Below, piece by piece: positions 15,800 through 23,550 of a stretch of DNA of 64,000 nucleotides. Position 1 is the first letter of the stretch. Every line of letters begins with the position of its first letter. Location: the NCBI RefSeq assembly GCF_003019815.1, contig NZ_CP027773.1:5573501-5637500 (forward strand), read 5' to 3'. This DNA comes from Variovorax sp. PMC12 (lineage in GTDB: Bacteria > Pseudomonadota > Gammaproteobacteria > Burkholderiales > Burkholderiaceae_C). Made by a program: the position numbers and the translations under genes. A model generated the notes under the pieces. It saw nothing but the letters and a program-made list of their open reading frames with translations, was not told the DNA's origin and searched no databases.

Positions 15800-16086
15800 G
15801 GCGTCTTTTCATTAGTGGCTTGTTGCGTGCAGGCGCCCGTATGCAGCAGCAAGCTCTTCCTCTTGCTCCTCCACACGCCGCGAATCTCAAACTTCAAGCC
15901 AAAAATGTAAGTACGCGTACAGGCTGGCGATATGCCTGAAAGGGGGTACCTGCCTGGAGCGCACCGACGCCCGAAAGGCGTGCTTCCAGACCCTGCGCAA
16001 GCCCTTGGGCGGGCTTGGCACCGAACTGCATCCACACGTAACCGATGTTTCTTGGTGGATGCAAAAGTATTCAGTTTGCCGTGGCC

Positions 16087-16311
16087 TCAGGCCGGGACCT
16101 TCTGCGCCGGCAAGGTTTGCAGCGGTGGCGTACCGGCCTTGAACATGCCCGCCAGCTGCTTGCGCAGTTCCGGCGTGTCGGTATGGCCGTGAACGGCCAC
16201 GGCGTGCTGGACGGCGGCATCGAGCAATTCGCTCTCGGTGTCGGCCGAGAGCGCGACGCTGCAGTTCATCGTGCTCGGGTACTCGCGGCAGTCGATGTAT
16301 TGGCGTGACAT
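16087..16311 (-). CDS. DUF1059 small protein
   Basis: A 74-residue protein of the DUF1059 family: MSRQYIDCREYPSTMNC followed by ALSADTESELLDAAVQHAVAVHGH and a short proline-containing tail. The start at 16311 has a strong ribosome site (CCAGGAG, five bases away). The family keeps the two cysteines and a histidine near the N-terminus and may bind metal; its role is unknown. It lies between the autotransporter and a divergent LuxR-type regulator. The 287 bp that follow (15800-16086) hold only the autotransporter's upstream region. Confidence 0.85.
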   Translation of the reverse strand: MSRQYIDCREYPSTMNCSVALSADTESELLDAAVQHAVAVHGHTDTPELRKQLAGMFKAGTPPLQTLPAQKVPA

Positions 16312-16466
16312 GGCAGCTCCTGGAATATGTCCTTGCGGACGGGCGGCTTGCTGGCCCCATGCCTGCCTATACTGAATTCGCGGCAAGGAGCCCGCGAGCA
16401 TCCTGCGTCCCGATGCGAGCGGGCGCCATACGCAGCAATGCGTACCCGCCGTGAAAGGGGCATGCC

Positions 16467-16901
16467 ATAACGCATCTGACGCGCAACGATTGCGCGAGCG
16501 CGCTTCGCCTGCTGGAGCAGCTCGAGTCCTGGCGTTCGCCCGTGCGTCATCACGGCACGGGCCACGGCAACGGCTGGCGCGAATTGCGTCGCGCCGAACT
16601 GCAGGCCGATTACTACCGGCGCGTGGGGCTGGAGCATGCGGTGGCGGTGGCCTTCCTGTACCGGCTGGCCTGCCGCGCGGAGGCGCCGTTGCCCGATGCG
16701 CCGCCTGTCGGCCTGACGCCCCGCGAGGGCGATGTCATGTACTGGCTCTCGCGCGGCAAGACCGACGCCGAGATCGCCGCCTTGCTGTCGATAAGCCCCC
16801 GCACCGTCCACAAGCACCTGGAGCATGTGTACGTGAAGCTGGGCGTGGAGACCCGGACGGCGGCCGTGATGCGCGCGCTCGCCATGGGCAGGAACCCATG
16901 A
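16467..16901 (+). CDS. LuxR-type helix-turn-helix regulator with a non-standard start
   Basis: A small DNA-binding protein with a C-terminal LuxR/GerE domain: LTPREGDVMYWLSRGKTDAEI, then ISPRTVHKHLEHVYVKLGV. No receiver or autoinducer domain is present; the N-terminal ~75 residues are unrecognised. The first standard in-frame start is GTG at 16542 (119 residues). However, coding-like sequence continues upstream (THLTRNDCASALRLLEQLES) to 16467, where an ATA codon sits six bases after a strong AAAGGGG (16455-16460). I therefore place the start at 16467 with low certainty. An ATG at 16462 is out of frame and meets a stop after two codons. The regulator is divergent from the DUF1059 gene. Confidence 0.7.
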   Translation: MTHLTRNDCASALRLLEQLESWRSPVRHHGTGHGNGWRELRRAELQADYYRRVGLEHAVAVAFLYRLACRAEAPLPDAPPVGLTPREGDVMYWLSRGKTDAEIAALLSISPRTVHKHLEHVYVKLGVETRTAAVMRALAMGRNP

Positions 16902-16919
16902 CGAACAAAGGCTGCGCCG

Positions 16920-18233
16920 TCAGCGCGAGGCCACCGCCACCGGCGCATCCGCCGGCGACGCACTCCGGCCGATCATCCACGCGCACACCGCCGACACCAC
17001 GCCCGCGAACAGCACGTACAGGCAGATCTGCCACGGCTCGCCGCCGCCGGACTTCAGCAGCGCGGTGGCAATGATGGGCGTGATGCCCGAGGCGAAGATG
17101 CCCGAGAACTGGTAGACGAAGCTGATGCCCGTGTAGCGGACCTTGGCGTCGAACAGGTCGCAGAACAGGGCAGCCTCCGGCCCGTACACCGACGCATACA
17201 GGATGCCGAAGGGCACGATGATCGACAGCCATATCAGCAGCACGTTGCCGCCGCTGTGCGTCATCAGCCAGAAGCCCGGGAACGCCGACACGGCGGTGAT
17301 GAGCGAACCCCACATGTACACGCGCGGCCGCCCCAGCCGGTCCGACATGCGCCCGAAGAACGGAATGGCGAAGCACATCACCACCGCCGCGGCCATCACG
17401 CCCAGCAGCGCCTCGGTGCGGCTGATCTTGATGGTGCTGGTGAGGTAGTTGATGGAGAACACGCCGAAGATGTTGAAGAACACCCCGTCGATGTAGCGCG
17501 CGCCCATGCCCTTGAGCACGTTGCCGGGGTAGCGCCGGATCATGTCCATGAACGGAATGCGCAGCTCCGCGTTGCGCGCCTTCACGGCCGCGAACTCCGG
17601 CGTTTCCTTCACGTGCAGGCGGATGTACATGCCCACCATCACCATCACGCCCGAAATCAGGAAGGCGATGCGCCAGCCCCACGACAGGAACTGCTCGTCG
17701 GTCAGCAGCCACGACAGCAGCGCCACCACGCCCGAGGCCAGGCACAGGCCGATGGCCAGCCCGATCTGCGGCAGCGACGCATAGAAGCCGCGCTTTTCCT
17801 TCGGCGCGTATTCGTAAGCCATCAGCACCGCGCCGCCCCATTCGCCGCCCAGGCCGATGCCCTGCGCCACGCGCAGCAGCAACAGCAGCAGCGGCGCCGC
17901 GATGCCGATCTGCGCATAGGTGGGCACCAGCCCGATGAGGAAGGTGGCCACGCCCATGATCATCAGCGTGATGACGAGCATGCTCTTGCGGCCGATCTTG
18001 TCGCCGAAGTGGCCGAAGATCACGCCGCCCAGCGGCCGCGTGACGAAGCCCACCGCGAAGGTGGTGTACGCCAGCAAGGTCGACACCACCGGGTCGCTGC
18101 CCGGGAAGTAGAGCTTGTTGAATACGATGCCGGCCACCACGCCGTACAGGAAGAAGTCGTACCACTCGATGGTGGCGCCCACCAGCGCCGAAACCACCAC
18201 CCTGCGAATCGCTTTCTCGTCGCTTGCGCTCAT
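16920..18233 (-). CDS. MFS transporter, metabolite:H+ symporter (ShiA/ProP) type
   Basis: A 437-residue, 12-helix major facilitator. Recognisable blocks are IEWYDFFLYG in helix 1, the loop motif FGHFGDKIGRKSML between helices 2 and 3, RVAQGIGLGGEWGGAVLMAYEYAP in helices 4-5, and the repeated motif FGRMSDRLGRPRVY in the second half. These match the metabolite:H+ symporter subfamily that moves shikimate, alpha-ketoglutarate, proline/betaine or benzoate-type acids. It lies 60 bp downstream of a GMC oxidoreductase, so it probably imports that enzyme's substrate or a precursor. The pair is divergent from an IclR regulator. Confidence 0.93.
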   Translation of the reverse strand: MSASDEKAIRRVVVSALVGATIEWYDFFLYGVVAGIVFNKLYFPGSDPVVSTLLAYTTFAVGFVTRPLGGVIFGHFGDKIGRKSMLVITLMIMGVATFLIGLVPTYAQIGIAAPLLLLLLRVAQGIGLGGEWGGAVLMAYEYAPKEKRGFYASLPQIGLAIGLCLASGVVALLSWLLTDEQFLSWGWRIAFLISGVMVMVGMYIRLHVKETPEFAAVKARNAELRIPFMDMIRRYPGNVLKGMGARYIDGVFFNIFGVFSINYLTSTIKISRTEALLGVMAAAVVMCFAIPFFGRMSDRLGRPRVYMWGSLITAVSAFPGFWLMTHSGGNVLLIWLSIIVPFGILYASVYGPEAALFCDLFDAKVRYTGISFVYQFSGIFASGITPIIATALLKSGGGEPWQICLYVLFAGVVSAVCAWMIGRSASPADAPVAVASR

Positions 18234-18293
18234 GTCGTTGTCTCCGATGAGGTTGTCGTGGCGGCCTCTGCGGGCCGTGGGTTTGCAAAAAAC

Positions 18294-19934
18294 TCAGTGC
18301 GCGGCGGTTGCCGCTCTCACGTCCTCTCTGATCAGGTCGACGGCCTTCTCGGCCATCATCACGGCGGGTGCGTTGGTGTTGCCCGACACCAGCGTCGGCA
18401 TTGCCGAGCAGTCGATCACGCGCAGCCCCGCCACGCCGTGCACCCGCAGCCGCGCGTCGACCACCGCGAGCGCGTCGCTGCCCATGCGGCAGGTGCCGGT
18501 GGGGTGGAAGATGGTGGCGCCGTTGTTGCGGCAGAACTCCAGCAGCCCGTCGTCGCTCGTGATGTCGGGGCCGGGCTTCACCTCGCGCTTCACGTAGGGC
18601 CGCATCGCGGGAGATTCGGCAATCGCGCGCGCCGCCCTCACGCCGGCCACGGTGGTGGCGCGGTCCAGTTCGGTGGCGAGGTAGTTGGGCTGCATCGAGG
18701 GCGGCTCGGCCGCGTCGGTCGAGCGGATGCGGATGTAGCCGCGCGACTCCGGCCGCAGCTGGCACACCGACATCGTGAAGCCGGAGTAGGGGTGCACCTT
18801 GCCGCCCGCCATGTCGGCCGACAGCGTGGCCACGTGGAACTGGATGTCGGGCGTGGCCGCCACGGGCCGGCCGTGCGCATCCTTCAGCGCGCGCATGAAG
18901 CAGCCGCCCTGGTTGATGCCCACGGCCAGCGGGCCGGTGCGGTGCAGCAGCCATTCCAGGCCCATGCCCATCTGGCCGAACCAGGAGTTGAGCTGGTCGT
19001 TGGTGGTGATGGGCTTGGTGCACTCGTAGCCCAGGCGGATCTGCAGATGGTCCTGCAGGTTCTCGCCCACGCCCGGCAGCTCGCGCACCACCGCAATGCC
19101 GAAGCGGTCGAGCAGTGCGCGCGGGCCGATGCCCGAGAGCTGCAGCAGCTGCGGCGACTGGATCGACCCCGCCGACAGCAGCACCTCGGCGCGGCAGCGC
19201 GCGGTCTTGAGCACGTGGTCTTGCCGGTAGGTGATGCCGACGGCGCGGCGCCCCTCGAACACCAGCTTGTCCGCCAGCGCGCCGGTCTCGATGCGCAGGT
19301 TGGGCCGCCGCTTCACGGCCGGCGTCAGGTAGGCCTTGGCCGTGCTGCAGCGCCAGCCCTTGTGCGTGGTCAGCTGGTAGTAGCCGGCGCCTTCCTGCGC
19401 GGCGCCGTTGAAGTCGCCGGTGCGCGGCACGCCGGTCTGCTGCGCGCCGTCGATGAAGGCTTCGATCAGCTCGTGCCTGGCCGCGATGTCCGACACCTTC
19501 AGCGGCCCGTTGCCGCCGTGGAAGGCGTCGGCGCCGCGCTGGTTGCCTTCGGACTTGATGAAGTAGGGCAGCACGTCGTCGTAGCCCCAGCCGGGGTTGC
19601 CGAGCGCTGCCCAGTGGTCGTAGTCCTCGCGCTGGCCGCGGATGTAGATCAGCCCGTTGATCGAGCTGGAGCCGCCCAGCGTCTTGCCGCGCGGCCAGTA
19701 GATGCGCCGGCCGTTCATGTTCGGGTCCGCATCGGTCTCGAAGCGCCAGTTGTAGGTGGGGCTCCACATGGTCTTGCCGTAGCCGATGGGCAGGTGGATC
19801 CACAGCGACCGGTCGGCCGGCCCCGCCTCGAGCAGCAGCACGCGGGTGGCCGGGTCTTCGCTCAGCCGGGCGGCCAGCACGCAGCCGGCGGAACCGGCGC
19901 CGACGACGATGTAGTCGAACGCTTCTTCAGACAT
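18294..19934 (-). CDS. GMC-family FAD alcohol dehydrogenase (choline dehydrogenase-like)
   Basis: A 546-residue flavoprotein, the second GMC enzyme in the window. FAD motif: DYIVVGAGSAGCVLAARLSE. GMC signature: GGSSSINGLIYIRGQ. Active-site histidine region: TIFHPTGTCRMG, then VSGNTNAPAVMMAEKAVDL. I chose the ATG at 19934 because the family begins at MSEEAFDYIVV; an earlier in-frame start adds 30 unrelated residues that would cross the operator. It is the first gene of an operon with an MFS importer and is divergent from an IclR regulator. It likely oxidises a small alcohol imported by that transporter. Confidence 0.93.
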   Translation of the reverse strand: MSEEAFDYIVVGAGSAGCVLAARLSEDPATRVLLLEAGPADRSLWIHLPIGYGKTMWSPTYNWRFETDADPNMNGRRIYWPRGKTLGGSSSINGLIYIRGQREDYDHWAALGNPGWGYDDVLPYFIKSEGNQRGADAFHGGNGPLKVSDIAARHELIEAFIDGAQQTGVPRTGDFNGAAQEGAGYYQLTTHKGWRCSTAKAYLTPAVKRRPNLRIETGALADKLVFEGRRAVGITYRQDHVLKTARCRAEVLLSAGSIQSPQLLQLSGIGPRALLDRFGIAVVRELPGVGENLQDHLQIRLGYECTKPITTNDQLNSWFGQMGMGLEWLLHRTGPLAVGINQGGCFMRALKDAHGRPVAATPDIQFHVATLSADMAGGKVHPYSGFTMSVCQLRPESRGYIRIRSTDAAEPPSMQPNYLATELDRATTVAGVRAARAIAESPAMRPYVKREVKPGPDITSDDGLLEFCRNNGATIFHPTGTCRMGSDALAVVDARLRVHGVAGLRVIDCSAMPTLVSGNTNAPAVMMAEKAVDLIREDVRAATAAH

Positions 19935-20007
19935 GCAATGGGCGCCTGTTGCTTCGGTGGAGTGGAACAATCGCTTCGCTCGGCCGCATCCTAGGCCAAT
20001 GATTTTC

Positions 20008-20022
20008 GGAACGCAACGTTCC
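20008..20022. promoter_or_regulatory. IclR-type operator GGAAC-N5-GTTCC
   Basis: A perfect 5+5 inverted repeat, GGAAC-GCAAC-GTTCC, 19 bases before the IclR start codon and 73 bases before the GMC start on the other strand. The same arms and spacing occur at 28050-28064 beside the window's other IclR gene. It probably serves for autoregulation and control of the divergent operon. Confidence 0.65.
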
Positions 20023-20041
20023 ATTTTTAAGGTTTACCCGC

Positions 20042-20848
20042 ATGCCCCGTCCAGCGCGCCCGTCCGCCGCAGTGGTTTCCATCGAGGAGCCGGAGTCCGC
20101 ATCCGCCTCCGGTTCGTCGGCCGAACGCAGCCTGCGCCTGCTGGCGCTGCTGGCCAACGAGGGCAGGGCGCTCACGCTCGCCGACCTGGCCGCGCAGCTG
20201 GGCCTGCCCAAGGGCACCGCGCACCGCATCTGCACGCAGCTGCTGGCCGGCGGGTTCCTGGCGCGCGACGTGGACGAGCGCTCGTTCAGCGTCGGCCCCG
20301 CGCTGCGCAAGCTGGCCTTCGACACGCTGAACCACGGCGTGGTGCGCGGACTGCGCCACGAAGTGCTGTCGGCACTGGTGCGCGAGGTCGGCGAGACCTG
20401 CAACCTCACCACGCTCGACGGCGCGCAGGTGCTCTACCTCGACCGCGTGGAAGCGCAATGGCCGCTGCGGCTGACGCTCGACGTGGGCTCGCACGTGCCG
20501 CTGCACTGCACCGCCAGCGGCAAGCTGTTCCTCGCGCAGATGCCGAAGAAAGAACGCGACGCGCTCATCGACAACCTGCCGCTGGAGCGCATGACCGCCA
20601 ACTCCATCACCGGCGCTGGGGCGCTGCGCGCCGAGTGCGACGCCATCGCCAAACAGGGATATTCGTGCGACCGCGAGGAGTTCATTGCCGGCCTGGTGGC
20701 GGTGGCCGTGCCGGTGCGCGACGCGCAGGGCGCGGTGCGCGCCGCGCTGGCGGTGCATGCGCCCACCGCGCGGATGTCGATGGACGATGCACTCGAGCGC
20801 ATCGACGCGCTCAAGGCTGCCGCCGCAAAGATGACCGCGCTGCTCTGA
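20042..20848 (+). CDS. IclR-family transcriptional regulator
   Basis: A 268-residue IclR regulator. The N-terminal winged helix includes SLRLLALLANEGRALTLADL and AAQLGLPKGTAHRICTQLLAGG. The C-terminal effector domain has VGETCNLTTLDGAQVLYLDRVE, HVPLHCTASGKLFLAQM and GYSCDREEFIAGLVAVAVPV. It is divergent from the GMC/MFS operon with a palindromic operator between them, so it most likely controls that operon and itself. It is a clear paralogue of the regulator at 27121-27954, sharing the same effector-domain blocks. Confidence 0.94.
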   Translation: MPRPARPSAAVVSIEEPESASASGSSAERSLRLLALLANEGRALTLADLAAQLGLPKGTAHRICTQLLAGGFLARDVDERSFSVGPALRKLAFDTLNHGVVRGLRHEVLSALVREVGETCNLTTLDGAQVLYLDRVEAQWPLRLTLDVGSHVPLHCTASGKLFLAQMPKKERDALIDNLPLERMTANSITGAGALRAECDAIAKQGYSCDREEFIAGLVAVAVPVRDAQGAVRAALAVHAPTARMSMDDALERIDALKAAAAKMTALL

Positions 20849-20912
20849 AACCTGCCGGCTCCGCCGTGCCGGCGGCTTCGGAATCCGCCATGACGCCAAA
20901 GGGAACACACGC

Positions 20913-22139
20913 ATGCTGAACGTCGCCGAGACCATCCGCAACTACAACGCCGGCCGCGACCCCGAGCGCCTGGCGATGAAATACGCCAACCTGCGCACCA
21001 ACCCCTTCGTGTTCCTGCGCGGGACCTGCCACCTGTTCTACGAGCGCCTGCCCCAGGACGCGCTGTTCGCCGGCAAGGCGCCCGCCGGCTGGGTGTGCGG
21101 CGATGCGCACCTGGAGAACTTCGGCAGCTACAAGGGCGACAACCGCCTCGTGTACTTCGACCTCAACGACTTCGACGAAGCCGCGCTGGCGCCCGTCACC
21201 TGGGATCTGGTGCGTTTCCTGTCGAGCATCCTCGTCGCCGGCGACGGCCTCTGCGCCACCACCGATGACGCCGATGCGCTGTGCAACACCGCGCTCGACG
21301 CGTACGTCGGTGCGCTGCAGTCGGGCAAGGCGCGCTGGGTGGACCGTGACAACGCCGGCGGCCTGATCGGCCAACTGCTCGACACCCTCAAGGCGCGCAC
21401 CAGGCCGGCCTTCCTGGACAAGCGCACCGACCGCAAGGGCCACGGGCGCGTCATTCGCATCGACGGCAAGCGTGCGCTTGCCGCCACCGATGCGCAGCGC
21501 GACCGCGTGACGAAGCTGGTCGGCGCCTACGCCGCGACGCAGGACAAGCCCGGGTTCTTCAAGGTGCTCGACGTGGCAAGGCGCATCGCCGGCACCGGCA
21601 GCCTGGGCGTGGAGCGCTACATCGTGCTGGTCGAAGGCAAGGGCTCGCCCGACGGCAACTACCTGCTCGACCTGAAGGAGGCGCTACCTTCATCGCTCGT
21701 GCCCCGCCTGAAGCTCGCGCAACCCGCCTGGCCTTCGCAGGCGCACCGCGTGGTGGGACTGCAGCGCCGCATGCAGGCCGTGTCGATGGCCTTCCTGCAG
21801 CCCATCGCCGGCCCCGGGCCGAATGCTGCCGCCTCCTACGTGCTGCGCGGCCTGCAGCCCAGCGAAGACCGCGTGAGCCTTGACGTGAAGCGAACCTCGC
21901 CCGACCAGATCCGCGGCGTCACCGACGAAATGGGGCAGCTCATGGCATGGGCGCAGCTGCGCAGTTCGGGCCGCCAGGGCTCGGCCACCGCCGATGCGCT
22001 CATCGACTTCGGCGGCTCGGCCAAGTCTTGGCGCAAGGACCTGATGGCGGCTGCGCACCAGTGCGCGGCGCAGGTGGTGAAAGACTGGGAGGATTACTGC
22101 GGGGCTTATGACGCGGGGGCGATGGGACCGTCACGGTAG
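20913..22139 (+). CDS. DUF2252 family protein
   Basis: A 408-residue DUF2252 protein. The family is kinase-like in fold, as suggested by WVCGDAHLENFGSYKG (catalytic-loop-like) and VYFDLNDFDEAALAP (DFD-like), both clear here. FVFLRGTCHLFYE precedes them. It starts 64 bp after the IclR gene in the same direction and ends as the GC content drops into an AT-rich islet. Function in the cell is unknown; the family is common in soil bacteria. Length is typical. Confidence 0.88.
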   Translation: MLNVAETIRNYNAGRDPERLAMKYANLRTNPFVFLRGTCHLFYERLPQDALFAGKAPAGWVCGDAHLENFGSYKGDNRLVYFDLNDFDEAALAPVTWDLVRFLSSILVAGDGLCATTDDADALCNTALDAYVGALQSGKARWVDRDNAGGLIGQLLDTLKARTRPAFLDKRTDRKGHGRVIRIDGKRALAATDAQRDRVTKLVGAYAATQDKPGFFKVLDVARRIAGTGSLGVERYIVLVEGKGSPDGNYLLDLKEALPSSLVPRLKLAQPAWPSQAHRVVGLQRRMQAVSMAFLQPIAGPGPNAAASYVLRGLQPSEDRVSLDVKRTSPDQIRGVTDEMGQLMAWAQLRSSGRQGSATADALIDFGGSAKSWRKDLMAAAHQCAAQVVKDWEDYCGAYDAGAMGPSR

Positions 22140-22369
22140 TGCCAACAGGCATTGGTAGCCGAATGGCCCAGCGCCCTGGCCTGACTGAGCCTTTGTTCCA
22201 CTACAAACGAGGGTTGGGCCGCTGCTGATGACTCAGGAGCGGCCCAACATCTATGCAACCCGAGTCCAGATTCTCCTTGATTTGCTATCCAAACATCCCC
22301 TGCCACCACAGGTGCGTCCTTCAGGGCCTCTTTAATTCCGTTTTTAACGATATCTAAGTATTTTTTTAT
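22106..22369 (-). CDS. Small unrecognised ORF with a possible ATA start
   Basis: A coherent reading frame of 87 codons, 20 bp after the lipoprotein gene on the same strand. AGGGAG sits five bases before an ATA codon at 22369, which opens a lysine-rich helix-like stretch (KKYLDIVKNGIKEALKDAP). The first standard start is GTG at 22309. The first third is AT-rich like its neighbour. The last third is GC-rich, less convincing, and overlaps the end of the DUF2252 gene by 34 bases. No family is recognised. It could be a decayed gene whose original 3' end was lost. Confidence 0.3.
   Translation of the reverse strand: MKKYLDIVKNGIKEALKDAPVVAGDVWIANQGESGLGLHRCWAAPESSAAAQPSFVVEQRLSQARALGHSATNACWHYRDGPIAPAS
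22213..22248. repeat. Perfect 11-bp inverted repeat with 14-base loop
   Basis: GTTGGGCCGCT (22213-22223) is matched exactly by AGCGGCCCAAC (22238-22248). No T-run follows on either strand, so it is not a standard intrinsic terminator. It marks the edge between GC-rich chromosome and the AT-rich islet and may be a junction scar or a protein-binding site. Confidence 0.5.
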
Positions 22370-22389
22370 TACTTCTCCCTTTTAAAAAT

Positions 22390-22716
22390 CTATTGCAGGC
22401 AATCGTCCCGAACGAGATAAATACCGAGCCTGGAATTTATTGATAATAATTCTTGGAGGGGAATAATCATGAAGGGTGTTGATGTAGGACAAGCCACAAG
22501 AATGATTTTCGACTCCCGATTTTTTTCAATGGCACTGGCAACTTCTTTCGGGGATTGAGAACTCATGGATTGATACTTATAGTTTGATGAGTCTATGTAC
22601 ACTCTGCCTTCGGAATTTGTCAATCCACAAGATTGCAAAAGTAAAAGTGAAAAAAGAAGTGGTAGTGATTTAATTTTCATATTTCGCAGTTTGCTAGATC
22701 TGTGGGGCTTTTTCAT
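22390..22716 (-). CDS. Small AT-rich lipoprotein, unknown function
   Basis: A 108-residue predicted lipoprotein. After a basic start, the hydrophobic core LPLLFSLLLL ends in the lipobox LLQSC, so a diacylglycerol-modified cysteine near residue 30 is expected. The mature part is only about 80 residues, with no recognised family (VYIDSSNYKYQSM, then KIILVACPTSTPFMIIPLQE). A second in-frame ATG at 22680 gives a 96-residue form with a cleaner signal peptide; neither has a strong ribosome site. Base composition is far lower in GC than all surrounding genes, pointing to recent acquisition. It lies in the islet that also removed most of the type I secretion gene. Confidence 0.65.
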   Translation of the reverse strand: MKKPHRSSKLRNMKIKSLPLLFSLLLLQSCGLTNSEGRVYIDSSNYKYQSMSSQSPKEVASAIEKNRESKIILVACPTSTPFMIIPLQELLSINSRLGIYLVRDDCLQ

Positions 22717-22776
22717 TCAATTTTTCAATTTTCCTTTCGTGCTATTTGTGCAATTAAATATATCGCGTAATTACTC

Positions 22777-23358
22777 TCATTGCATTTGAGCCGAATGGCG
22801 ATTTTTAAAGAATTCTTTTACTCCTTGAAAGCAAAGTAGGGCGCACGCAATTGAGGGCAATATCATCCGGCTTTCTTTTTGAATCGAAACACTTGCAGAT
22901 CTGGTGATGAGGATGAGTTCGCCTGTCCAGTGCGCGGCGAAGACTTCCAGGGGTTCGATGACCGGGCGGCCGTTGGAGGCTGACGGGTCTTGCAGCAGGA
23001 CGCGTTGAGCGTTGCATTGGGCAAGGATGACGAAGCGTTCCTGACCGGACTCGTCCCGCAAAACGGCCAACGCCGGCAGCGGTGTCAGGGACAGGCGATC
23101 CAGTGTGGTGCGGGAGGACTTGGCCTTCAGGCCCAGGTGCTTGGCTGCGCCCAGCAGCGTGGCGGTGTCGACAGCCTCAGTGGATGCAAGGCCCAGTTGA
23201 TGGGCCAGCAATAACGCATCGGCTGCAATCTGGTGAAAGCGTGCGATCGTGCACAGCGCGATGAGCGACGGATGCGCTGCACCTCCAGCGTCAGGTGCTT
23301 CTTGTGGGCGCGCGCGCTCCTCCGCGTGCGGCTGCACGCTTGCATCCACCATTCCCAT
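22777..23358 (-). pseudogene. Truncated type I secretion ABC transporter (C39-like domain only)
   Basis: The first ~155 residues match the N-terminal C39-like domain of HlyB/LapB-type secretion ATPases: HPSLIALCTIARFHQIAADA, LLGAAKHLGLKAK, PLPALAVLRDE, VLLQDPSASNGRP and WTGELILITRSAS. As in HlyB, the peptidase cysteine is absent, so this would be a substrate-docking domain. Full proteins are about 720 residues. Here the frame switches at about 22,890 into AT-rich sequence (QKESRMILPSIACALLCFQ) and stops at 193 codons, without the membrane or ATPase domains. The start has a good ribosome site (CAGGGAG). No partner membrane-fusion or RTX gene lies nearby. Function is almost certainly lost. Confidence 0.75.
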
Positions 23359-23550
23359 GGCACTCCCTGATCAACTTATTTTGTGTCATGAAGATAGCCG
23401 ATTGGAGGACTGCACAAAGGAGACGCCCTACGGAGCACCTGTGCATTAACAATTAGATGGGCTTTGATAATTTCAGGTGCAAAGGCGAGAGACAAGGATG
23501 TGGGCTCGATGGCAAGCGTGCGCCTCAGCTCCTTGTATGGGTGAAGATGA

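Noticed and set aside
16735..19994. Long frames on both strands (1022 and 912 codons) across the MFS and GMC genes
   Set aside because: Out-of-frame and antisense shadows of the MFS transporter and the GMC oxidoreductase, which carry intact family motifs.
20849..20912. Terminator-like GCCGGC repeats between the IclR and DUF2252 genes
   Set aside because: The stems are short and imperfect, with no T-run.
23359..23550. Possible small gene between the secretion-ATPase remnant and tauE
   Set aside because: The only frame (minus strand, 23376-23585) lacks a ribosome site, has no family match, and overlaps the end of tauE; the stretch is probably the old upstream region of the truncated gene.
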